A DNA stretch of 64,000 nucleotides from Syngnathus acus (taxonomy: Eukaryota; Chordata; Actinopteri; Syngnathiformes; Syngnathidae): contig NC_051087.1 in assembly GCF_901709675.1 (NCBI RefSeq), forward strand, positions 14,566,067-14,630,066, given 5' to 3'. Each line of letters begins with the position of its first letter. Position 1 is the first letter of the stretch. A program made the position numbers and the translations under genes. The notes under the pieces are model-generated. The model was given only the letters and a program-made list of their open reading frames with translations, was not told the DNA's origin and did no database searches. Below are positions 56,910 to 64,000 of this stretch, piece by piece.

Positions 56910-57125
56910 GCTGGAAGGCAGGTGAAGAAGGCATGTGACAGTGGTCAGGTTGAGTTTGGAAAAATTATTCTAAGAAAAAATTCAGTAAGCCATAATAAGT
57001 GGTATCACTACATGTGCATTCATGTTAAGATTGTACCAAATGGTAAATGGTATTGCCCACAGTGCCAAACGTTTAGGTTATGGCAATATGTACTTGTAAG
57101 ACTTGCACAGCTTAATCTTTGAGAC
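56910..57125 (+). pseudogene. ING-type PHD-finger fragment, degenerate
   Basis: The frame reads GQVEFGKIIL, then KWYHYMCIHVKIVPNGKWYC and PQCQ. Aligned with ING proteins, the pattern QV-x-F/Y-G-x-M/I-I, W-F/Y-H-Y-x-C and P-x-GKWYCPQC is preserved. The middle zinc-binding cysteines (the CDN and DC positions) are lost, so it would not fold as a PHD finger. No intron or upstream ING sequence is attached. A retrocopy fragment is the simplest explanation; a chance match is possible. Confidence 0.4.
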
Positions 57126-57649
57126 AAGTATAATGCCACTGTCAGGATCACCCAAGATGCTGTTGAGTCAGGGGTGGTCTGCCTGGCAGGCAGAGGGAGC
57201 CCAAAGGGTGGGCGGCTAGCCCGAAGAGACACAAAGATTTTTAACGCATCACTGCAATTTAATTTTCAGAAAGAAGTCAATGCTGTGGAGTGGGCCAACC
57301 ATCCATCCTGGTTAAAATTAGCCATTTCATTCTGTACTCTGACCAAAACACTTCATCTTTAAAGTCAGAACATTTTAAATAATTGCTGGAAATGACAGGT
57401 CTTTAACTTACTGTCCCATTTGTTTTATTTTGCTTAATTCCTCAACTATCACAAGAAAATCAAACCCAGCAATGAAGGAAACAATAGCAATTGACGTGCG
57501 TTGTTTCGAGGCACACACAAGCACACCAACATTGACAGGCCACACAGTTACAATTTCCTCCAAACTTGAAATTATGCTAATGCCACAGTCCTGAAGAGTT
57601 TTGCTGCAAAATCAGGCAAAAAGCTCCACACACTGACCGTGTGAGCCAG
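57126..57649. other. No recognisable feature
   Basis: A short open frame at 57174-57362 has no recognisable homology. Otherwise nothing was seen. Confidence 0.35.
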
Positions 57650-58330
57650 CTACCGCCAGATAGGCAGCCAGGATCACCTTGTTCAGCGGTCGCAGGCACC
57701 GACCATCTATCTAGTCGAGCAGGAGCTGCGACGGACGGCTATGCTGTGCTGCCGGTCCTTGCCTGCCTTCATCAGTTTCAGATAAAAAACTGCAATACAA
57801 CCCCCAGGGGTCACTTTGTCGAAATGTAAATGTTTGACATGGGAAAGATTAGGAGCACACGAATTGGCCAGGATGCTGTCTATCAAAGACAACGCTGTCC
57901 ACCCACTGTACCGCACTGTCCCTGGGCAGAGGAGTAGCTTCAGTGACAGGCTGTTGACACCGTCTTGATCCATGGAAAGGCTGAGGGGTTCATTTCTTCC
58001 CCATGCCGTGAGACTTTTTAACTCATCACGGGGCTTAGGGCGCCGCGCGTTCAAGGTCATGATGCTGTTTATTGTTTATTTCATCTATTCAATTATTAAT
58101 ATTATTAACCTATCGAATAAGATCTATTGTCTTCCTCTCTTTTCTTGTTGGTTTTGTCGTGTCCGATGTTTATATTGTCTGTTTATTTATGTATTTACCT
58201 GCTGGCAACTGAATTTCCCCTTTTTTTGTGTGAGTTCCGCAATTTCCAAGGCATTAGTTATTTCATTATTCCTCCAAAACGAATGGCTAAAATAGAAAAT
58301 ACAGACTGTTTTAATTTTCCTGATCAAAAA
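57650..58330 (+). mobile_element. CR1/L2-type LINE 3' end
   Basis: The frame encodes NAVHPLYRTVPGQRSSFSDR then LL, a stop, and MERLRGSFLPHAVRLFNSS. This is the C-terminal segment of CR1/L2 ORF2, which usually reads HPLY...SFSxRL...ERxRxSFLPxAIRLFN. One in-frame stop is present. It is followed by an AT-rich 3' untranslated region. Confidence 0.75.
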
Positions 58331-58351
58331 AAAAAATTCATAAACGAGCTC

Positions 58352-58785
58352 TGCCGGTAACCACGCCCACGCATCACTTCAATCACCTGCACCTGTCTCT
58401 GCTCATCAGCTGACTGATATTTAAACACCACACACCCATCACTTCCCTGTCAGTTTGTCCCCGGATGCTACCCGCTCGTTCCTGTGCTGTGTACCTTGTG
58501 ACCTGCTTTGATTCCCAGTTGCCGACCTCGCTTTGTGTGCTGACCGACTACGCCCGAATGCCGCCTGCCCTGACCAACTGCCCGTCCACCGACCACGTCT
58601 GAACGCCGCCAGCCCTGACCAACCGCCCGTCCATCAACCAAGCCTGAACGCCGCCTGCCCCGATCGAACGCTTGATCACCGACCACGTCTCAGCCTCGCC
58701 CCCAGAGATCCCCAAGCTCGATCTTCCCTGATCCCCCAATAAACAGTGTGCAGCATTTGGTTGCCCCGCTCGTCTGTCCTTGATA
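58352..58785 (+). mobile_element. LTR-like unit with internal ~45-bp repeats
   Basis: Architecture matches the other LTRs: gatatttaaacacca (TATA-like, about 58418), an aataaa signal (about 58738) and an end in gtccttgatagaac. Between 58540 and 58690, units built on cgaccacgtctgaacgccgcc repeat three to four times. Boundaries are approximate and no target duplication was established. Confidence 0.55.
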
Positions 58786-59324
58786 GAACTGAAATGAAGC
58801 AGCCATTAATATGAGATGTTTGGCATGAAGATGACTTTGTGAGTGTGTTATTGTGTGCATATAAAAACATGTTCTGAGTCAGCAAAGACACTTGGACATT
58901 TAAGATCAGGAAACCCTTTCCCTAAGTTTTTATTAACAAATCAATTCCTCTTTTAGTTGTGATGTACATTTTATTGCACTTACTACCAATATAGCTCCCA
59001 AATTTGACAGTGACCTTTAGCACTTGGTGATTATGTTGTGTCATAGAGTGGTCCAGAGAAAAAATAGCAGACACTGCACTACTGTGATCAAGTCTCTGAG
59101 CTTGAAGCTGTAAATGCCATCACATTAACATTGTCTCCAGGGTCGAAACAGTGCCCTGCATTACGATGTAGTATTGTTGAATAGTGGTCAGATCACTTAC
59201 GTATGTTACGTGACTCTGGCTGCCATAATGACTAATCTAGGGTAGTGATTGTGTGATAGTCTCTGTCTTCTAATTACTGTAATGAACTTAAAAAATACTT
59301 ATCATACCACCACTGAAGCATTTT
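58786..59324. other. No recognisable feature
   Basis: AT-rich sequence; nothing recognised. Confidence 0.4.
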
Positions 59325-59502
59325 ACCCCTTGACCCGATGCCACTTCAAGGACGGTCCATAGGGGTCAGGTGTCGAGAGACCTGGGCGGTGGCCAAAAGG
59401 CGGGGACCAGTCCACTCACCTGCTACAGAAGCTAGCTTTAGAGACATGGAATGTCACCTCTTTGGCAGGGAAGGAGCCCCGAGCTGGTGTGCAAGGCAGA
59501 AA
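59325..59502 (+). mobile_element. LINE 5' fragment, endonuclease start
   Basis: Reads KLALETWNVTSLAGKEPELV across one frame change, near 59432-59490. TWNVTSL is the start of the apurinic-type endonuclease in several LINE clades. It is cut off by the (TTTAG)n run that begins the next element. Confidence 0.5.
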
Positions 59503-60106
59503 ACTTAGTTTAGTTTAGTTTAGTTTAGTTTATCTAAAGGAAAGTTCGACATGTAACATCAAAGTTTCATGGACTGGCCTGACTCAGTTCAAGAACTGTT
59601 TTACAGCAGGTTCCTATAACATTAAATACATTTCAATACAATATATACATTTCAAATACATCACATACATCGAATACAATTAAGTGCATGGACAATTATA
59701 AAGTGCAGACTTAACAAGATGGGAGTGCATTCAGTATACATAAAGTGCAGTGATTAAGTGCAATAATACATAAAACATAAAGCACATGCTGCTCCTCTAT
59801 CCAGTCATTATCATACACATAAGCACACACACACAAACACCCACACATTGCACAGACAGATAAGATAACATGACATCGCGAAGATACCCCATGTTAATAG
59901 ATATAGGCATCACTGTACTCTTCTAGAGATCCACCAGCTTGAGGTCAGAGGCCAATATAAAAATTATTGTTAATGGGTGCAAGTTTGGTTTGTTATTAAA
60001 AAATATGTGTATAGCCGTTTAAATTGCGTAACAGAGGTGGCTGATTTGATTTGATGGGGTAACTCATTCCAGATCAAAACAGATGTGCAGATGAAAGAGT
60101 TTAGAC

Positions 60107-60307
60107 CAGGGGTCTCAAACTCCAGTCCTCGGGGGCCGCATTCCTACATGTTTTCCAAGTTTCCCTCGTTAAACACACCTGATTCAAATGATCAGTTCAT
60201 CCTCACGTTCTGCAGGAGCCTGATAATTGAATCAGGTGTGTTTAACGAGGGAAACTTGGAAAACATGTAGGAATGCGGCCCCCGAGGACTGGCGTTTGAG
60301 ACCCCTG
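60107..60307. mobile_element. Palindromic hAT MITE 1
   Basis: This 201-bp element is almost entirely an inverted repeat: caggggtctcaaactccagt at one end, its near complement at the other, with arms of about 80 bases. An exact 8-bp duplication, gtttagac, lies at 60099-60106 and 60308-60315. Confidence 0.95.
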
Positions 60308-60569
60308 GTTTAGACCAAAATTATTTTTCTATGCTATGGTTCGGATGAGGTCCTGTGTAACTGAGCGGGTGGTGCGGGCCTGTCTTTCATTAGGGTCTGG
60401 GATGAGTGAATTAACTATAGGTGGGAGATAATTTGTGTGTAGTTGATAGATGAGTTTTATTGCCATGAGAATTTTGTAATTCTGGAAGGTTAATGCATTG
60501 GAGCGTGCAAGTGACGTGCAGTGATGGGTCCAGATTGAGAGTCTGCCATGTATTTTGTATGCTCTATTG

Positions 60570-60782
60570 CAGGGGTCACCAACTCCGGTCCTCAAGGGCG
60601 CCAATCCAGCCTGTTTTAGGTGCAGCCCTGCAACAACACACCTGATTCAAATGATCAGCTCATCAGCAAGCTCTATTAAGGCTGATAGCGATCCTGATTA
60701 TTTGAATCAGGTGTGTTGCAGGGGGGATACATCTAAAACAGGCTGGATTGGCGCCCTTGAGGACCGGAGTTGGCGACCCCTG
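60570..60782. mobile_element. Palindromic hAT MITE 2
   Basis: This 213-bp inverted repeat with ends caggggtcaccaactccggt has arms of about 80 bases and an exact 8-bp duplication, ctctattg, at 60562-60569 and 60783-60790. It shares acacctgattcaaatgatca with MITE 1, so the two are related. Confidence 0.95.
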
Positions 60783-60850
60783 CTCTATTGTATAGTCTAG
60801 CTAGGGAATCCAGAGTTTCTTTTGTGGTGAGAGACTAGATATAGTTGGAC

Positions 60851-61928
60851 CACACATATGTAGCGCCTGTACATTGGGGTTCACCCCGGTGGACGAGAGG
60901 GTGGCCTACCTCCGCCTTCGGGTGGCGGGGTGTGTCCTAACTGTTGTTTGCGCCTATCCACCAAACACAAAACGCTCACAGGCAGCAGAATTGCAAAAAC
61001 GTATCAGGCAGAAATACACTGCGTTAAGTACATATTCACCCAAATTATGATTGAGATCATGAACCTTCGTTGATTGAAGTTGTTCAAGTACAGTACTGAG
61101 CAACAGTAATTGTACTGTAGAGTACTGTATGCTGGCTTACATTCAAATCAATAAGACTTCAGTGGTGTGCAAGACTGTTGTATGAAGGACATTGTTGTGC
61201 TTTTCAGTTCATCTGTTTATGTTCTTCAACCAGAAGGCCTGGCTTAATGACAAGTGGATGACACGCTGGCTGCCATCTGCTTGTCGCTTTCCATAAAAAA
61301 GGTATCATGTGTTATTGTTTGTGGTTGATTTAGTTTACATTTGTACGAAAGCTAAATTTTGGTAGGTTCTTATTACTGCAATAGAGTCAGCTCCCAATCC
61401 ACCACCTTTATTCAGGTGTTCATGCAGCAAAACATTTTAATATGAAACCAAGATGAGGACCACAAAACATGCCTTTTCATTGCAACGGCACCCTTCCATA
61501 TCTATGGCCGAATACAACCTTCATGAATCTGGTGCTTCAATTTCTGCTCAACATACTCTGTAATGGAGATGTTGTAGGATGATGGAAATGAAATAGTGGA
61601 CCCATTCTTACTGAGTTGAACGAAGGCTATTGTGCGTGAATCATACATTTCCTAAACCACATGAATGAAAACACTGTGTAAAATGCCTTTGGCGATTACC
61701 AATGGAATCTCTCCCTTTTGTTTTTTCTGTCATTTGAGCATAATACTCTATTCATTGAGTTTTTTTTTTAACAAAGTTTCACAACAACGACCACAACATT
61801 ATATCTATTTGTGCATCTGTTTCAAAATGTTCTATATTGCTTGACTCATTGCCTGACATAGTGGTGTTGGATAAAAACTAGAGAACAGTAGTCGTGATAG
61901 ATGTAGGAACGCCGAATGATAGCAACAT
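60851..61928. other. No recognisable feature
   Basis: The short GC-rich patch at 60870-60950 is not recognised. The remainder is AT-rich unique-looking sequence. Confidence 0.4.
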
Positions 61929-62572
61929 CAGGAAATCTGTGGTCATGAAATCCTTTGAGAAGCTACTGTTGAGCCACCTGAAGGACATATCGGGCCCCCT
62001 GCTCGACCCCCTGCAGTTTGGCTACCGGGGCAACAGGTCGGTGGACGATGCGGTCAACATGGGACTGCACTACATCCTGCGCCACCAAGACACCCCAGGG
62101 ACGTACGCCAGGATCCTGTTTGTGGACTTCAGCTCGGCGTTCAACACCATCGCTCCTGACATCCTCCACCAGAAGCTCATCCAGCTCGCGGTGCCTGCCT
62201 CCACCTGTCAGCGGATCACCAGCTTCCTGACCAACAGGATACGGCATGTGAGGCTGGGGTCCATCACATCCGACACCCGGACCACCAGCACTGGCGCCCC
62301 CCAGGGGTGCGTCCTTTCCCCACTGCTCTTCTCTCTCTACACCAACGATTGCTCCTCAGGCGACTCTTCTGTGAAGCTCCTGAAGTATGCGGATGACACC
62401 TCTCTCATCGGACCGATCCGAGATGGTAACAAGACTGTGTACAGACAGGAGGTGGAGCAGCTGGTCCACTGGTGCAGCCAAAACCACCTGGAGTGGGAAC
62501 GTAATTTCGATTTCTTTGTGTGTCTTGGCATGTGAAGAAATTGACAATAAAGCAGACTTTGACTTTGACTTT
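61929..62572 (+). pseudogene. LINE reverse transcriptase fragment joined to a foreign 3' end
   Basis: The frame reads SVVMKSFEKLLLSHLKDISG, then palm motifs FVDFSSAFNT, GAPQGCVLSPLLF and KYADDT, close to copy 2 at 28362 but more diverged. At about 62495 the frame leaves RT sequence after NHLEW. It enters the tttctttgtgtgtcttggca 3' end, with a gactttgacttt tail, that also occurs at 33750-33933. Thumb and C-terminus are missing. Confidence 0.85.
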
Positions 62573-62573
62573 T

Positions 62574-62620
62574 TGATATACATATATGTATATATATATA
62601 CGTATATATATATATATACA
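62574..62620. repeat. (TA)n-rich microsatellite
   Basis: An imperfect tatata run with tacgta interruptions lies between the LINE tail and the Tigger-like element. Confidence 0.85.
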
Positions 62621-63177
62621 CAGTAATCCCTCGTTTATCACGGATAATTGATTCAAAAACCACCCGCGATAAGTGAAATCCGCGAAGTACGGTCACCCTC
62701 TCATCTGTACTTTTTTTTTATCTGTACATTTTTTGAGTGTAAATAAATGTATATGAAAGCATTTAAGTGCATATTTTATTATTAAAACATTAAATAACTG
62801 AAATCTGCGAAGTACGGTCACCCTCTCATCTGTAAATTTTTTTATCTGTACATTTTTTGTGTTTCAATAAATGTATATAAAACAATTTAAGTGCATATTT
62901 TAATATTAGAACATTAAATAATTGCTTCAAACATGTAAATAACACATTAATAGTATAAATAACATACACATTTTTTTATAAATATTGAAAATATAAATAT
63001 TATACGTGTGTGCGTGTAACATGTTAACATGTTAACATGTTAACGAGAAGTACTGGGCAGGCTAACGAGTTAGCGGAAAGATGCTAATTCGTGATCGTGC
63101 TAACACGCGAAAACGGACCTCTAAAGGAATTTAAACGAACATTTGGAGCAATACTACATTGTCCTAAAGGTTAGACA
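62621..63177. mobile_element. Tigger-like DNA element, left part
   Basis: It begins cagtaatccctcgtttatca, a typical Tigger/pogo end, followed by the near-palindromic ccgcgataagtgaaatccgc. A ~125-bp internal segment is duplicated in tandem. The hAT at 63178 interrupts it. The right end was not found before the window edge. Confidence 0.65.
62674..62930. repeat. ~125-bp tandem duplication in the Tigger-like element
   Basis: Gaagtacggtcaccctctca occurs twice, at about 62685 and 62809, and each is followed by ttatctgtacattttttg and tttaagtgcatatttta. Confidence 0.85.
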
Positions 63178-63721
63178 TAGGGGTGTAACGATTCATCGAT
63201 ACACATCGATTAATCGATATAATGCTCTACGATTTGTTGGCATCGATGCTAAACGTAAACATCGATCTATATCGCCCGTTTTTTACCTCGGACATTAGAC
63301 GCGACTTTATTTTGAAATCCAGTTCATTGTTGCTTGCTTCCTCTTCCCGGGAGCAGTGCGCGGCGTGTTGTGTTGTGAGCAGAGCAGGCACGTGAAAGGG
63401 CAGCCGACAACTACGCGGCTCCTGGGCTGGTGCTATGGCTAGTGTCCAAGAAGACGAGGAAATTCGCTCCCCTTTGGGCTTCAAGTCATTAGTTTGGAAG
63501 CACTTTGTAATGTCCTAAATAAAGAGTTTGCAGTACCTTGTTGATTTTGCGTATGAATTGTTATAAATCAGGATATTGTTCTATATCGATCGTAGAGCAC
63601 TATATCGTGATGTATCGTGAATGAATCACAGCAGGCTTTAAGATATCGGCAAATATCGTATCGTAGTTCTTTGTATCGATATGATATCGTATCGTGACAA
63701 AACCCGCGATTTACACCCCTA
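63178..63721. mobile_element. hAT-G element copy 3
   Basis: It has the same ends as copies 1 and 2, with an exact 8-bp duplication, gttagaca, at 63170-63177 and 63722-63729. The BED transposase start (from 63434) runs to SFVWKHF and stops. The deletion here joins the frame directly to cctaaataaagagtttgcag, sequence also seen in copy 2. Confidence 0.95.
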
Positions 63722-63729
63722 GTTAGACA

Positions 63730-63955
63730 GATGGGATTGTTCATTTCTCTTGTTAGGAGACCCACTTACATCGTCAATGACTATGTACCACTGTAACCGA
63801 CATATGTACGCGAAGTAAAACAGGACGTGGTATCGCCTGAAAACGGCCTTCAAAATAAATCACCCTACCTCAAATCAAAGCACGGCTGAATAATATAAAT
63901 AACATGGAAAATTCTTAACACATACTGTAAATATGTTTTTAGAACAACTTTTATC
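63730..63955. other. No recognisable feature, possibly the Tigger-like interior
   Basis: AT-rich sequence after the hAT target duplication; no end recognised. Confidence 0.3.
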
Positions 63956-64000
63956 CATCCATCCATCCATTTTCTGTACTGCTCTGTCCCCACAGGGGTC
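63956..64000 (-). mobile_element. SINE-like repeat tail, cut by the window edge
   Basis: Ccatccatccatccattttc, then tgtactgctctgtccccaca is the tail end of the tRNA-headed repeat on the minus strand. Confidence 0.85.

Larger units (their letters stand above)
59503..60850 (-). mobile_element. LINE on the minus strand, 3' part, with (CTAAA)n tail
   Basis: The tail appears as ttagtttagtttagtttag at 59503-59532. On the minus strand the coding part reads SLARLYNRA, then YKIHGRLSIWTHHCTSLARS and ALTFQNYKILMAIKLIYQL, and further on IWNELPHQIKSATSVTQFKR. That is the usual C-terminal layout of a non-LTR reverse transcriptase of a third type. Two palindromic hAT MITEs interrupt it. Confidence 0.75.

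Overview
The window is vertebrate nuclear DNA, almost certainly from an acanthomorph teleost fish. The evidence is the absence of dense coding, one clear host exon with a GT donor, many teleost-type dispersed repeats (tRNA-headed SINEs, a tRNA-headed repeat with a GGAT/ATGG tail, CR1/L2-type LINEs, short Ty3/gypsy-like LTRs) and long microsatellites. A syngnathid-like genome is possible but unproven.

Host genes. The only confidently recognised host sequence is the first coding exon of a SorCS-family Vps10 sorting receptor, best fit SORCS3, on the minus strand (54929-55540). It carries a signal peptide, an arginine-rich propeptide with an RxxR site, the start of the Vps10 domain, and a GTAAGT donor. 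Because the gene runs toward lower coordinates, bases 1-54922 are most simply read as the 5' part of a very large first intron. No second SorCS exon is visible. Inside this intron, on the plus strand, an unidentified 84-codon single-pass membrane protein ORF (24855-25109) has a strong start context and coding-like third positions. A degenerate ING-type PHD-finger fragment lies at 56910-57125.

Repeat landscape. Most of the window is transposon sequence, much of it nested. Several MITE families insert at TA and begin with TACCGT or a similar end. They are MITE-A (TIR like taccgtaattttcggactat), MITE-B (taccgtattttccgccctaa), MITE-D (ataatgcgc motif), MITE-E (ataagacg motif) and family F, which keeps both ends of a pogo-like transposase ORF. 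MITE-C has different ends but also sits at TA. hAT elements with 8-bp target duplications are equally common. Three LINE types, solo LTRs and about a dozen SINE copies fill in the rest.

Region by region. 0-9 kb: MITE-D and -E remnants, two LINEs (one split by a hAT MITE), a SINE, MITE-C. 9-19 kb: a SINE-like repeat, MITE-E, a three-level hAT/MITE-A/hAT nest, further hATs, a solo LTR. 19-27 kb: mostly unique sequence plus a MITE-A variant and the small membrane-protein ORF. 27-31 kb: MITE-A containing a hAT containing a LINE. 31-38 kb: pogo-like F, a solo LTR, an inverted microsatellite, two hATs. 38-41 kb: MITE-A containing MITE-B containing a 251-bp satellite. 41-47.6 kb: MITE-D and the second hAT-B/MITE-A nest. 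47.6-54.9 kb: mainly unique intron. 55-64 kb: the SorCS exon, LTRs, LINE ends, two palindromic hAT MITEs, and a hAT in a Tigger-like element.

How the parts inform each other. Because several families occur more than once, one copy often shows the uninterrupted site of an insertion in another copy. These internal empty sites prove the target duplications and give a relative order of insertion without any outside data. I see no novel enzymatic or defence system; the notable content is this record of nested transposition and the unidentified small ORF.
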